From: Virgibacillus_O xinjiangensis
GTDB lineage: Bacteria; Bacillota; Bacilli; Bacillales; Amphibacillaceae
Length of the DNA: 64,000 bases
Reading direction: 5' to 3'
Assembly (NCBI RefSeq): GCF_042643145.1
Contig: NZ_JBHRSA010000046.1
Span: 124,001-188,000 of the forward strand
Of the stretch, positions 33,400 through 41,748 are shown in pieces. Each line of letters opens with the position of its first letter. The first letter of the stretch is position 1. A program made the position numbers and the translations under genes. The notes under the pieces were generated by a model. The model saw nothing but the letters and a program-made list of their open reading frames with translations, searched no databases and had not been told where the DNA came from.

Positions 33400-33485
33400 C
33401 GATTCACCTCCGTTGGCGATGGGCAATTGATTTATCTACTATTATACAAGCCTATGTGTTTATGTAAAAGAAATGCCTCAGCCGG

Positions 33486-33520
33486 TAAATAAAGAAGGCG
33501 CCTGGTATTGTTCAGACGCC
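33486..33520 (-). terminator. sspH intrinsic terminator
   Basis: GGCGCCTG/CAGACGCC stem (33497-33504 with 33513-33520, one G-U) with TTCTTTATTT on the minus strand. Confidence 0.75.
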
Positions 33521-33527
33521 CCGATTG

Positions 33528-33740
33528 TTAGAAGGGATGGAACTGTTCATCAATCGGCTTGATTCTTATTTCTTCCAGACCCTGGAGGTCCACTTGCTGT
33601 TCATGATGCATTTCATCCAAAGGAAAAACGGTTGCTGTTTCTTCCTGGTTGATACCCTGAAGATATACGGGAATTCCTCGATAGTTCACCTGGATCATCT
33701 GCGGCGAATCGATAATCTCTTCTGCTCGCTGTCTGTCCAT
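33528..33740 (-). CDS. sspH: H-type small acid-soluble spore protein
   Basis: A 70-residue protein starting MDRQRAEEIIDSPQMIQVNY and continuing RGIPVYLQGINQEETATVFPL, closely following the SspH pattern (N-x-QRAxEI-x-SP-x-M-V-x-Y-x-G-x-x-VYIQ). H-type SASPs are made in the forespore under sigma-F/sigma-G and occur in the spore core; their exact role is minor or unknown. ATG at 33740 follows AAGGAGAGG; the upstream extension of the frame is non-coding. It has its own terminator. I did not find a convincing sigma-G promoter. Confidence 0.9.
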   Translation of the reverse strand: MDRQRAEEIIDSPQMIQVNYRGIPVYLQGINQEETATVFPLDEMHHEQQVDLQGLEEIRIKPIDEQFHPF

Positions 33741-33982
33741 TTTCACCTCTCCTTTATTATTAGAAGGTACCTTTATTTTTGGCATCCTGGCAACAACTCA
33801 TCCGAGGAATCAATTGGATATATCTCTGCCGCGAGCAAATAATAGGAGCGTTCTGCCCATGTCGTTGGGCATTGAGGTGAAGAAACAAGGATTTATTGAT
33901 TAGGGGGCTTATAAGCATTTCGCATTAATTTTTCGGCAGCATCCTATATACTACAAGTAACTCTTGATAAAGGATGATGATA

Positions 33983-34363
33983 ATGGAATATAAAATGATG
34001 GAGAACGGTTTTCAGACAGAGTTTGACTATGGAAAGCTGGATATATCCAGCGATGACCAACATGGGTTCCGTCCATATGCGCTGCTTGTTTCTTCCGTGG
34101 CTGTCTGCAGTGGCGGGGTGTTGCGCAAAGTGTTGAAAAAAATGAGGGTGGATTTCGATGATATTAATATAAAGGCTGATGTGAAACGTAATCCCAATAT
34201 TGCCGATCGTGTAGAGGAAATCAACCTCCACTTTACGATTTACGGAAAGGACATACCGGAGAAAAAGGTGGAAAAGGCAATGGAATTGACCAGGAAAAAC
34301 TGTTCCATGGTCCAATCCGTGCTGGATAGTATCAAAGTGGAGGAGACATTTGAATTAAAATAA
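33983..34363 (+). CDS. OsmC family protein
   Basis: A 126-residue OsmC/Ohr-fold protein. The two redox cysteines are Cys42 in SSVAVCSGGVLRKVLKKM and a second in RKNCSMVQSV near the C-terminus, the pair expected of thiol-dependent peroxidases. Strands INLHFTIYGKDIPEKKVEKAMEL fit the fold. Clear Ohr hallmarks are lacking, so it is better called OsmC-like (YhfA type). Three in-frame ATGs are clustered; ATG at 33983 has the best spacing to AAAGGA. Short terminator follows. Confidence 0.88.
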   Translation: MEYKMMENGFQTEFDYGKLDISSDDQHGFRPYALLVSSVAVCSGGVLRKVLKKMRVDFDDINIKADVKRNPNIADRVEEINLHFTIYGKDIPEKKVEKAMELTRKNCSMVQSVLDSIKVEETFELK

Positions 34364-34372
34364 AGGGAGGAT

Positions 34373-34402
34373 CCGGAAATATCATGTATTTCCGGTTTTT
34401 TT
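34373..34402 (+). terminator. Terminator of the osmC-like gene
   Basis: A perfect 9-bp stem CCGGAAATA/TATTTCCGG (34373-34381 with 34387-34395) followed by seven Ts. Confidence 0.92.
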
Positions 34403-34533
34403 ATTCTGCCTATGTTTTTCAGCCATTCTTAAGTCGGGAATAAAGAATTTATAGCCGGAATAAGGTAAAATGATGGAGTATGCAACCATAAATAATGGGA
34501 ATATAGCGGGAATAACTCCATAGGGGTGAGAAA

Positions 34534-35079
34534 ATGAAAGTGATCGGCATCGCTGGATCAATTGTCGGCTCAAAGACCAGAGCCACTGTTGAAAAGGTGT
34601 TAGATAATGTGAAAAAATTCTCTCCAGAAGTGGAAGTGGAACTGGTGGACTTGAAGGATTACCAGCTCGATTTTTGTGATGGAAGACATTATACGGAATA
34701 TGAAGGAGATACTAAAACCCTTATCAATCAATTGATGGAAGCGGACGCCTATATCATCGGCACGCCTATTTTCCAGGCTTCCATCCCTGGAGCATTGAAA
34801 AATATGTTCGATGTGCTCCCCGTGGACACCATGATGAATAAGACGGCAGGTATGATAGCCACAGCCGGTTCTTCCAAACACCATCTGGTGGTGGAACATC
34901 AGCTAAAGCCAATCCTGTCTTACATGAAAGCGATGGTGCTGCCACAGTACGTATTCATTGAAGAGGAATACTTCGATGAAAAGAAAGAAATTACAAATGG
35001 AGAGATCCTCTATCGGCTGGAAAAGCTTGCAGAGGATGTAATTGAAATGGGTAAGAGAATCAGAAAGACCCACGGCTAA
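34534..35079 (+). CDS. NADPH-dependent FMN reductase family protein
   Basis: A 181-residue flavodoxin-like reductase. FMN phosphate loop IAGSIVGSKTRATVEKVL at the N-terminus, GTPIFQASIPGALKNMFDVLP (about 76-96) and TAGSSKHHLVVEHQLKPIL are typical of the SsuE/AzoR-like NADPH:FMN reductase family. It could supply reduced flavin or reduce quinones/azo compounds; the acceptor is not evident. It starts with GGGGTGAG before ATG. The HAD phosphatase gene follows 33 bp later and may share the transcript. Confidence 0.88.
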   Translation: MKVIGIAGSIVGSKTRATVEKVLDNVKKFSPEVEVELVDLKDYQLDFCDGRHYTEYEGDTKTLINQLMEADAYIIGTPIFQASIPGALKNMFDVLPVDTMMNKTAGMIATAGSSKHHLVVEHQLKPILSYMKAMVLPQYVFIEEEYFDEKKEITNGEILYRLEKLAEDVIEMGKRIRKTHG

Positions 35080-35112
35080 CCACCTCAGAAGAACAGGAGA
35101 CTGAAATGAACC

Positions 35113-35991
35113 ATGAAACTTATAGCGACAGATTTAGACGGTACCTTATTAAATGAAAAAGGGGAAGTAAGCAGAAAGAATGCAGAAGCCATTGAAAGAG
35201 CGATCAACCAGGGACTGAAATTTGTGGTGGCTACAGGCAGGTCCTATGGTGCGGCCGAAAAGCCCTTGAAGGAGGCAGGGCTTACTGCTCCTGTCATCTG
35301 CCTGAATGGGGCACAGACATACTCAGAGGATAAAACGGTCCTGCGCTCTGCGCCATTGGGCAGAACAACGGCCAAACACATACAAGAGCTATGTGATCGT
35401 GCAGGCATGTACTTTGAATTCTTTACCAGCAATGGCGTGTATTCCACCAATAGGGAACATTTCCTGGAAGTCATGATCGATATTATGAAATCTGCGAATC
35501 CATCCCTTTCCGAGGAAGAGATCATTGAAGGCGCAGAACAGCGTTTCCAGGATGAACAAGTGGAGTTCATCCAAGACAACGAGGAAGTATTCGCCATCGA
35601 GGGCTTGGAGATATATAAGATCCTTGCCTTTTCCCTGCATAAGGAAAAGCTGGCAGATCTCCGCCAGGCCTTACAGGGAAAGGAAGATCTAGCAATCACC
35701 TCATCAGGCGATATCAATCTGGAGTTCAACCATCCAGACGCTCAAAAAGGAATCGCCTTACAATTCCTTGCAGAGACTATGGAGATCGGTATGGAGGATG
35801 TCATGACACTTGGAGACAACTTCAATGATGCCAGCATGCTGCAAATGGCGGGGCGCAGTGTGGCTATGGGGAACGCTGAAAAAGAAATCAAGGACATGTG
35901 CTCTCATATAACAAAAACAAATGATGAAGATGGTGTAGCAGCGGCTATCGACGAAATGCTGTCATCAATTCCACAAGAATCCTCTGACTAA
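35113..35991 (+). CDS. Cof-type HAD-IIB family phosphatase
   Basis: A 292-residue HAD hydrolase with catalytic motif I IATDLDGTLLN, motif II VVATGRS, the C2B cap (about 85-190), Lys in motif III near HPDAQKGIAL, and motif IV TLGDNFNDASML. Cof-type enzymes dephosphorylate sugar phosphates, pyridoxal phosphate or flavin precursors such as 5-amino-6-ribitylaminouracil phosphate. The substrate cannot be told from sequence. It has an AGGAG site upstream and sits 33 bp after the FMN reductase gene, so a flavin-related job is possible but speculative. Confidence 0.92.
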   Translation: MKLIATDLDGTLLNEKGEVSRKNAEAIERAINQGLKFVVATGRSYGAAEKPLKEAGLTAPVICLNGAQTYSEDKTVLRSAPLGRTTAKHIQELCDRAGMYFEFFTSNGVYSTNREHFLEVMIDIMKSANPSLSEEEIIEGAEQRFQDEQVEFIQDNEEVFAIEGLEIYKILAFSLHKEKLADLRQALQGKEDLAITSSGDINLEFNHPDAQKGIALQFLAETMEIGMEDVMTLGDNFNDASMLQMAGRSVAMGNAEKEIKDMCSHITKTNDEDGVAAAIDEMLSSIPQESSD

Positions 35992-36094
35992 GGAGGGGTC
36001 CTGCTTTTTGGCCTTCTAGGTTGAAGAGGACGTTTTCCACCTGCTTGCCGGGGAAACTATAGTAATATATGTTCTCGGAAAAGAGGTGGACAAG

Positions 36095-36607
36095 ATGTTT
36101 TTTAATGGTTGGGAAGCAATTGGTCGGACCCTGTTGGTCGGGTTGCTGGCATATATCGGGTTAGTGCTGTTTCTGCGTGTTTCAGGAAAGCGCACCCTAT
36201 CCAAGATGAACGCATTCGACCTGGTGGTGACCGTTGCCCTTGGTTCAACACTCGCAACGATCTTGCTGAATCAAAAGGTAAGTCTGGTGCAAGGACTGAC
36301 TGCATTTTTTGTTTTGATCGGCATGCAGTATATGATTGCGGCTTTATCGGTAAGATCTACGGTTGTGAGCCGGCTAATTAAGTCAAAGCCACAGCTGCTT
36401 TATTATCAGGGCCAATACTTGCGGACGGCGATGAAGAAAGCGCGTGTGCTGGAAGTGGAAATTCTACAGGCTGCCAGATCTGATGGCATTGGGTCCATGG
36501 ACGAGGTGCATGCCGTAGTGCTGGAGACTGATGGGAGAATATCCATCATCAAGAATGATTCTTATCAGGGCCGCTCTACATTGACTAACGTTCAGGAAGG
36601 CGGATGA
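36095..36607 (+). CDS. DUF421 (YetF-like) membrane protein, short form
   Basis: A 170-residue protein with three N-terminal helices and the DUF421 signature VSGKRTLSKMNAFDLVVTVALGS, then the cytoplasmic part KPQLLYYQGQYLRTAMKKARVLEVEIL and VVLETDGRISIIK. It is shorter than the 240-residue DUF421 paralogue at 9964-10686, lacking the second DUF421 subdomain. ATG at 36095 lies 5 nt after AGAGGTGG; GTG at 36086 overlaps that site and is unlikely. It is 25 bp upstream of ogt and may be co-transcribed with the repair genes by position only. Confidence 0.85.
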   Translation: MFFNGWEAIGRTLLVGLLAYIGLVLFLRVSGKRTLSKMNAFDLVVTVALGSTLATILLNQKVSLVQGLTAFFVLIGMQYMIAALSVRSTVVSRLIKSKPQLLYYQGQYLRTAMKKARVLEVEILQAARSDGIGSMDEVHAVVLETDGRISIIKNDSYQGRSTLTNVQEGG

Positions 36608-36632
36608 TGAATGAATGGAGGAATAGAACAGG

Positions 36633-37142
36633 ATGGACACAACGGAGAAGATTTATGTTGGGGACATGGCCCATCCCCTCTGTTCCCTGCATGTAGCGGT
36701 GACTGAGAAGGGATTGGCTTTCGTCGGGTCTGAAAATGGCAGCTGGGAAGAAATTGAACAATGGAAAGCAGCGAAGCGACCGAGAGCATTGCTTGTGGAG
36801 GACCAGGACAGGGTAGCTTCTTATATAGAAGAGATCATGGAGTATCTGGATGGCGGCCGTAAAGAATTCGAAATTCCACTGGATGTAGTCGGCACTCCCT
36901 TTCAACAAGAAGTTTGGAATGCATTATCAAAGATTCCCTATGCTGCTACGGCTGCCTACTCAGAAATTGCTGGTGAAATAGGTCGACCGAAGGCAGTGCG
37001 GGCAGTAGGTGCGGCCATTGGAGCCAATCCAGTCATGATCGTGGTTCCATGCCACCGGGTAGTCGGCAAAAATGGCAAGTTGACCGGTTTTCGCGGCGGC
37101 TTGGCGATGAAAGAGAAACTGCTGGAGCTGGAATGGAAATGA
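36633..37142 (+). CDS. ogt: Methylated-DNA-[protein]-cysteine S-methyltransferase
   Basis: A 169-residue O6-alkylguanine alkyltransferase. The suicidal acceptor Cys is in VVPCHRVVG, with helix-turn-helix Tyr/Arg finger region YSEIAGEIGRPKAVRAVGAAIGANP and the FQQEVWNAL start of the domain. It transfers methyl or larger alkyl groups from O6-guanine or O4-thymine irreversibly to itself. GGAGG precedes ATG. The stop codon overlaps the start of a DNA glycosylase gene by 4 bp, giving a compact alkylation-repair operon. Confidence 0.95.
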   Translation: MDTTEKIYVGDMAHPLCSLHVAVTEKGLAFVGSENGSWEEIEQWKAAKRPRALLVEDQDRVASYIEEIMEYLDGGRKEFEIPLDVVGTPFQQEVWNALSKIPYAATAAYSEIAGEIGRPKAVRAVGAAIGANPVMIVVPCHRVVGKNGKLTGFRGGLAMKEKLLELEWK

Positions 37143-37783
37143 GCCGGTCTGGTTATCTGTTGGTATATGAAAAGCTGATGGACTTCTACGGCCCCCAGGG
37201 ATGGTGGCCTGCAGACACTCCATTTGAGATGATGATTGGTTCGATATTGGTTCAGAATACTAGCTGGCGCAATGTAGAGAAAGCTTTTTTGAAACTGAGA
37301 CCCTATCTTGAAGAACGAACCCTCTATGCTATGCCAGTGGAAGAATTGGCTTTGTTGATTCGCTCCAGCGGCTTTTTCAATATGAAAGCCAAGAGGATCA
37401 AGGCGTTTTTGGAATGGTACGAGCGGTATGACTTTCATGTTTCGAAAGTACAACAGCAGGATGGCAAGAAGTTGAGGGAAGAGCTTTTGTCCATTAATGG
37501 CATTGGCAGGGAGACTGCGGATGTCATGTTGCTGTATGCTTTTGACCATCCAGTCTTCGTAGTTGATGCTTATGCAAGAAGGATATTCTACCGTATCGGT
37601 TTCAACATGCCGAAAGCCTATGATGCATTCCGGGGAAAAGTGGAGGAAGAGGTACAGGGGAATCTCCAGTTCTACAATGAATTCCACGCCCTGCTGGTAG
37701 AACATGCAAAAGTCCATTGCAAGGCTAAGCCTATATGTGAAGGCTGCCCAGTGTTTACCTTCTGTGACCGTAGGCTGGATTGA
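37139..37783 (+). CDS. HhH-GPD DNA glycosylase, MagIII-like (endonuclease III family)
   Basis: A 214-residue helix-hairpin-helix glycosylase: MMIGSILVQNTSWRNVEKAF, the hairpin LLSINGIGRETADVMLLYAF and catalytic Asp143 in FVVDAYARRIF. The position of the endonuclease III lyase Lys is Glu125, so a monofunctional glycosylase is expected, as in H. pylori MagIII (3-methyladenine glycosylase). The C-terminus has the 4Fe-4S set CKAKPICEGCPVFTFC (C-X5-C-X2-C-X5-C). ATG at 37139 overlaps the ogt stop (ATGA). Coupling with Ogt supports repair of alkylated bases. A role on other lesions cannot be excluded. Confidence 0.85.
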   Translation: MSRSGYLLVYEKLMDFYGPQGWWPADTPFEMMIGSILVQNTSWRNVEKAFLKLRPYLEERTLYAMPVEELALLIRSSGFFNMKAKRIKAFLEWYERYDFHVSKVQQQDGKKLREELLSINGIGRETADVMLLYAFDHPVFVVDAYARRIFYRIGFNMPKAYDAFRGKVEEEVQGNLQFYNEFHALLVEHAKVHCKAKPICEGCPVFTFCDRRLD

Positions 37784-37809
37784 AGAATACCATATAATAA
37801 ATATTCAAT

Positions 37810-37841
37810 AAGTTAACCTTGGTAGATACCAAGGTTAACTT
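37810..37841. terminator. Palindromic hairpin between convergent genes
   Basis: A perfect 13-bp stem (37810-37822 with 37829-37841) that includes the MerR-TipAS stop codon in one arm. T-runs are short; it is probably bidirectional. Confidence 0.65.
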
Positions 37842-38590
37842 GTGTAATGGAGGATGGCATCCCGAAGGAATTTTGCTCCGTCTATTGCTGCTCTGTCGTA
37901 GTAAGCAGAAAAACGCTCATCTGCTACATACATTTTTGCAAGGCTTGCATGTGCTTCCTTCGAGTAACTTTCCCAAAAGAACATTAGCCACTGCTTATGC
38001 TTCGCTGCCAACTGCTGTGCTTTTTTGGAGTTCGGATCTCCAGCTGCTTTGGCTTTCGGGAGAAGGGTGAGAATTTCTTGTGATAACTGTTCCATTTCTC
38101 TGTAGTCTTGTTCTGATAAGCCCATCAGCTGAGCATTGCTCTTATCGATTGTCTCATCCCCATATTTTTGGCGGATTTCATCCCCGTATGTCCGCTCATT
38201 TTCATCCACCATTTCTTTCTTGAATGCCTCAAATTTCCTTTGGGCCCTCATTGTTTTTCCCCCCTGTTTACTGGCAATGGTCTCCTCCAGAACTTCCAAC
38301 ATCTTATTGAGTCGGTTTCGCTCAGATTTCAATTTCCTATAATGCCTGCTAAGTGCCTCGCCTTCATCAAACTTAGGATCCATTAAAATTTGGCGTATCT
38401 CATCGAGTGGAACATCCATTTCGCGGTAAAACAATATCTGCTGAAGCTGATCCACTTCTTTTTCACCGTAAATACGATATCCTGATGTGGAAATCCTTGC
38501 TGGCTTCAGCAGATCTATCTCGTCATAATAACGTAGGGTGCGTCTGCTGACACCCGCCATATTTGCTAAGCCTTGCACAGTATATTCCAT
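37835..38590 (-). CDS. MerR family regulator with TipAS antibiotic-recognition domain
   Basis: A 251-residue regulator. The MerR winged helix is YTVQGLANMAGVSRRTLRYYDEIDLLKP (1-30) with the dimerisation coiled coil around 75-105. A C-terminal TipAS domain (about 125-245) has YGDEIRQKYGD, the W-rich LAAKHKQWLMFFWESYSKEAH and YVADERFSAYYD. TipA-type proteins bind thiopeptide or other drugs and activate promoters with long spacers. Its own promoter has a 19-bp spacer containing a dyad. No transporter gene is linked. Confidence 0.92.
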   Translation of the reverse strand: MEYTVQGLANMAGVSRRTLRYYDEIDLLKPARISTSGYRIYGEKEVDQLQQILFYREMDVPLDEIRQILMDPKFDEGEALSRHYRKLKSERNRLNKMLEVLEETIASKQGGKTMRAQRKFEAFKKEMVDENERTYGDEIRQKYGDETIDKSNAQLMGLSEQDYREMEQLSQEILTLLPKAKAAGDPNSKKAQQLAAKHKQWLMFFWESYSKEAHASLAKMYVADERFSAYYDRAAIDGAKFLRDAILHYTS

Positions 38591-38613
38591 GGTATCACCT
38601 CCCGATTGACTTC

Positions 38614-38644
38614 ATCATAGACCTTCACGTTGCGTAAAGGTCAA
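38614..38644 (-). promoter_or_regulatory. MerR-type promoter with 19-bp spacer and internal dyad
   Basis: On the minus strand TTGACC (38639-38644), a 19-bp spacer, and TATGAT (38614-38619). The spacer region 38620-38642 is a near-palindrome with GACCTT ... AAGGTC ends, the classic arrangement for MerR-family activation. Confidence 0.8.
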
Positions 38645-38697
38645 GGTCATGATGGAATGAATGCTATTGAATTCCGGCTGATGCCTATTTTTTTCAT

Positions 38698-38723
38698 AAA
38701 AAAAGCAGACATGATATGTCTGC
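38698..38723 (-). terminator. Terminator of the 48-residue gene
   Basis: GCAGACA/TGTCTGC stem (38705-38711 with 38717-38723) followed on the minus strand by seven Ts. Confidence 0.88.
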
Positions 38724-38763
38724 AGAAATACATTATGCTGGTCATACCTTCAGGCAGCCTGTC

Positions 38764-38910
38764 TTATTTATCTCTATTCCGCTCCTTGCGATATTCTGCC
38801 CCGCCTGGCAACTTCTTATCAATCACACGATCGATATCCAACTGTGGCTTACCGCGCAATGCCTCATTATTCATCAGTGTTGCCGATTGTTTATTATTAC
38901 CTTGTGTCAT
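38764..38910 (-). CDS. Small hydrophilic protein, 48 residues
   Basis: ATG at 38910 follows GGGAGG at 9 nt; the frame ends in TAA at 38764 and a strong terminator follows 40 bp on, which supports a real gene. The product is highly charged and lacks hydrophobic stretches: MTQGNNKQSATLMNNEALRG then KPQLDIDRVIDKKLPGGAEY and RKERNRDK. The Gln/Asn-rich start and general composition recall minor spore or stress proteins, but no family signature is recognised. Function unknown. Confidence 0.6.
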   Translation of the reverse strand: MTQGNNKQSATLMNNEALRGKPQLDIDRVIDKKLPGGAEYRKERNRDK

Positions 38911-39065
38911 TGCTTAAAACCTCCCAATCCTTTTCATTGTCCTGAAAGCTTTTCTTGAAACGCTCCACGGATTTGGGGAATTCACTGAAAGGCAGGTGAA
39001 GGAAATATCTGTATAATTAAAATTCCCCTTTGGCTAGAATTTAAACGAACAAAACAGGCACCATG

Positions 39066-40085
39066 TCAGTTTTTCCCTTTATCCCTGGCCAACTTCTCTC
39101 GGTTTTTAACACCTGGAGGCTGCTCCATCCAGTTATTTTCTATCATCAGATCTGCACCACTTTTTGCAAGGCGTGCCGTCTCCAAGGAAAGACGTTCATA
39201 ATTGACCATTAGATCACTTCGCTGACTGGCAGCTGCCGCTGCTGCATAGTTCCCGATGCCAGCAGCAGTCATGAGCGATATATGGAACATCAGTAATTTG
39301 TCAGAGAAGGTCTGTGTGGTCGAATTGCTGATACATACATCTGGTGATTGAGCTGCTTGGATGTCATCTTCCATTAATGTGGATGTGAATATTTTGACGT
39401 GCTTTTGAGAGACATCTTTTGCCCGCAGTAGGAAGTCCTGCACCTCTTTGGTTGGTGATGTCTGGGCAAAAGCGGTTGCCAGCTTCCCCCCCACCATATT
39501 GGTGGTCACATTGAGGTACAGGTGGGAAATTTCAATGGAATTAAGCGGACGGTTCTCACTGAACGGGTTTAATCCATTATAGTAATTTTTACTGTTGATA
39601 TATTCCGTTTCAGTCGGCACTTCGATATAAGGATGCCTCGCTTCAATTCCTTTTTCGAGTGCAATATCTGTTGCCTGGTTAAAAAACTGGATGGATTCCT
39701 GCATAGAGTTGGAAAAATACTGTCGGATATCCTTTCGGGTGCACATGCCAATGAAGCCGCTATAGGTGACTATCGCCACTTTAGCCATGTGATTAACATA
39801 GGTCAAACAGAATATATCCGAAAACAGCCAGGGAGCAGCCATATTCACGTCTTCCTCTGTGAAAGCATGGGGCAGGGCATAGTTTTCCTGTTCCAGCAAA
39901 TATTGAAGCTGCTTCAAGTGGGTGGAGGCCAAATCATAGGATGTACTTATGATGGGTTTTATCTCGTCATCCTCTATATGCTGCAGTAAAAATTTCAATA
40001 CTTTTTCGGACATGCTGTTATTCATATAAGCTGTCCATAGACAGCCGATCTCGGCAGATGTAAGATTAATATTGTTTTCAGCCAT
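39066..40085 (-). CDS. DUF3231 family protein (two tandem ferritin-like halves)
   Basis: A 339-residue soluble protein made of two similar helical halves (about 8-165 and 180-330). Each starts with a Leu-Thr-Ser-Ala-Glu or Leu-Asn-Ser-Ile-Glu-Ile segment and contains a bundle of four helices. This is the DUF3231 architecture, predicted to be a ferritin/DinB-like bundle, frequent in spore-formers and of unknown function. No conserved metal-binding set is obvious to me in both halves. ATG has AGGAGG upstream. The basic C-terminal tail reads NREKLARDKGKN. Confidence 0.85.
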   Translation of the reverse strand: MAENNINLTSAEIGCLWTAYMNNSMSEKVLKFLLQHIEDDEIKPIISTSYDLASTHLKQLQYLLEQENYALPHAFTEEDVNMAAPWLFSDIFCLTYVNHMAKVAIVTYSGFIGMCTRKDIRQYFSNSMQESIQFFNQATDIALEKGIEARHPYIEVPTETEYINSKNYYNGLNPFSENRPLNSIEISHLYLNVTTNMVGGKLATAFAQTSPTKEVQDFLLRAKDVSQKHVKIFTSTLMEDDIQAAQSPDVCISNSTTQTFSDKLLMFHISLMTAAGIGNYAAAAAASQRSDLMVNYERLSLETARLAKSGADLMIENNWMEQPPGVKNREKLARDKGKN

Positions 40086-40174
40086 AGGCTACCTCCTGAT
40101 ATTAGGTGAGATAACTTTAGTATGCTCTAGGCTGCTCATTTTATGAGGGATGGGATAATAGCCATCGTTTGAAT

Positions 40175-40205
40175 TTAAAAAACTGTCTCCCTCTACGGAA
40201 GACAG
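40175..40205 (-). terminator. gbsA intrinsic terminator
   Basis: Stem 40183-40191 with 40197-40205 (one G-U), followed by a T-run on the minus strand. Confidence 0.78.
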
Positions 40206-40230
40206 CTTGTACATCTTATATTAAAAGGTT

Positions 40231-41700
40231 TTAGAACCAGTTGATCGGTTCAGGGTTGAGGTTGTGGAAAATGTGTTTGGTTTCCTGGTATTCTTCCAAT
40301 CCTGGCCTTCCGAGTTCACGGCCGATTCCCGACTGTTTGAATCCTCCCCACGGTGCGTGAGGGAAGTATAGGTTGAAATCATTGATCCATACTGTTCCCA
40401 TGCGCATTTTTGCTGAACAGCGTTCTGCTTTGGCTATGTCCTTTGTCCAGACCCCACCGGCAAGTCCGTAGATGGAATCGTTGGCCAGTTTGACGGCTTC
40501 TTCTTCTGCCGAGAAGGTTTCAATCGTGATAACTGGGCCGAAGCCTTCATTCTGGACAACATCCATATCTGTTGAACAATTGGTAAGAACGGTTGGCAAG
40601 TAGAAGAAGCCTTGCTGTAGTTCAGGATCCTCTGGTCGTTTGCCGCCAACTGCTACCTCTGCTCCTTCCCTCACACCAGCCTCTACATAATCAGTAACCT
40701 TCTGAAGATGTTCCTCAGAAATTAATGGACCCATTTGTGTGTCTTCAGAAAAACCGCTGCCTAATTTAATGTTTTTAACTCTGTCTACTAAGGCATTTAC
40801 GAATTTCTCTTGGAGACTTTCCTCCACAAGAATTCTTGTACCGGCAGAACAGATTTGGCCAGCATGGAAGAATACCCCATTCAAGGCCTGATCGACGGCA
40901 GTTTCAAAATCAGCATCGGCAAAGATGACATTCGGGTTTTTACCACCCAGCTCCAGTGCAAGCTTTTTCACATTGCTACTTGCCGCCTGCATAATTTTCT
41001 TTCCCGTTTGAATACCGCCAGTGAAGGAAATTAAGTCTACGTCTTCATTGGAGGATAGCTCTGCACCTGCTGTACTTCCTGATCCAAGTACAAGATTGAC
41101 GACACCTTTTGGCACTCCCGCTTCTTCCATCAATTCAAAGACTTTTACGGACGTCAATGGTGTTATTTCACTGGGCTTCATCACTAAGGTGTTCCCAGTA
41201 ACGAGCGCTGGGGCAAGCTTCCATGATGCCTGCAAAAGCGGGTAGTTCCATGGAGTGATTTGCCCACAGACACCAACAGGTTCTCTGACCACCTTACTCA
41301 CAGAGTCAGGAACCGGAGAATCGATGATTTCACCGCCGTCTTTGTCTGCCAGTTCTGCGTAATAGCGGAAGACACCAGCTATGTCTTCCATGTCTCCCCT
41401 GCTCTCTTCTACTGTTTTCCCTGTATCCAGTGATTCCAGTTCTGCGAGTTCCTCTTTATCACGCAAAATATAGTCGGCAATCTTATGTACAATTTTACTG
41501 CGCTCCGTTGCAGGGGTTCCTGGCCATTCTCCCAGGTCGAAGGCTTTTCTGGCAGCTGTAATTGCTTTTCGTGCATCTTCGGCATTGCCTTCTGCGGCAA
41601 TGGCAATGACTTCTCGGTTGAACGGATTAATGATCTCACGCGTTTCACCAGAGAGGGCACCGACCCATTGACCATCTATGTATTGTTGTTTCTGTTGCAT
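40231..41700 (-). CDS. gbsA: Betaine-aldehyde dehydrogenase
   Basis: A 489-residue NAD(P)-dependent aldehyde dehydrogenase. The catalytic Cys is in FFHAGQICSAGTR and the general base Glu in LALELGGKNPNV. ITPWNYPLLQASWKLAPAL and FNLYFPHAPWGGFKQSGIGREL are typical of the GbsA/BetB subgroup that oxidises betaine aldehyde to the osmoprotectant glycine betaine. B. subtilis gbsA is followed by the choline dehydrogenase gene gbsB; here gbsB is absent from both sides, so choline oxidation must be encoded elsewhere. AAGGAGGGG precedes ATG. A 20-bp motif shared with the gbsR upstream region suggests GbsR control. Confidence 0.93.
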   Translation of the reverse strand: MQQKQQYIDGQWVGALSGETREIINPFNREVIAIAAEGNAEDARKAITAARKAFDLGEWPGTPATERSKIVHKIADYILRDKEELAELESLDTGKTVEESRGDMEDIAGVFRYYAELADKDGGEIIDSPVPDSVSKVVREPVGVCGQITPWNYPLLQASWKLAPALVTGNTLVMKPSEITPLTSVKVFELMEEAGVPKGVVNLVLGSGSTAGAELSSNEDVDLISFTGGIQTGKKIMQAASSNVKKLALELGGKNPNVIFADADFETAVDQALNGVFFHAGQICSAGTRILVEESLQEKFVNALVDRVKNIKLGSGFSEDTQMGPLISEEHLQKVTDYVEAGVREGAEVAVGGKRPEDPELQQGFFYLPTVLTNCSTDMDVVQNEGFGPVITIETFSAEEEAVKLANDSIYGLAGGVWTKDIAKAERCSAKMRMGTVWINDFNLYFPHAPWGGFKQSGIGRELGRPGLEEYQETKHIFHNLNPEPINWF

Positions 41701-41728
41701 TCAACCCCTCCTTGCAGATAATGTTAAT

Positions 41729-41748
41729 TTTGTTAAGAAAAAATTTAA
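41729..41748. promoter_or_regulatory. Candidate GbsR operator, gbsA-proximal copy
   Basis: TTTGTTAAGAAAAAATTTAA lies 29 bp upstream of gbsA and is repeated exactly at 41897-41916. Confidence 0.65.
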
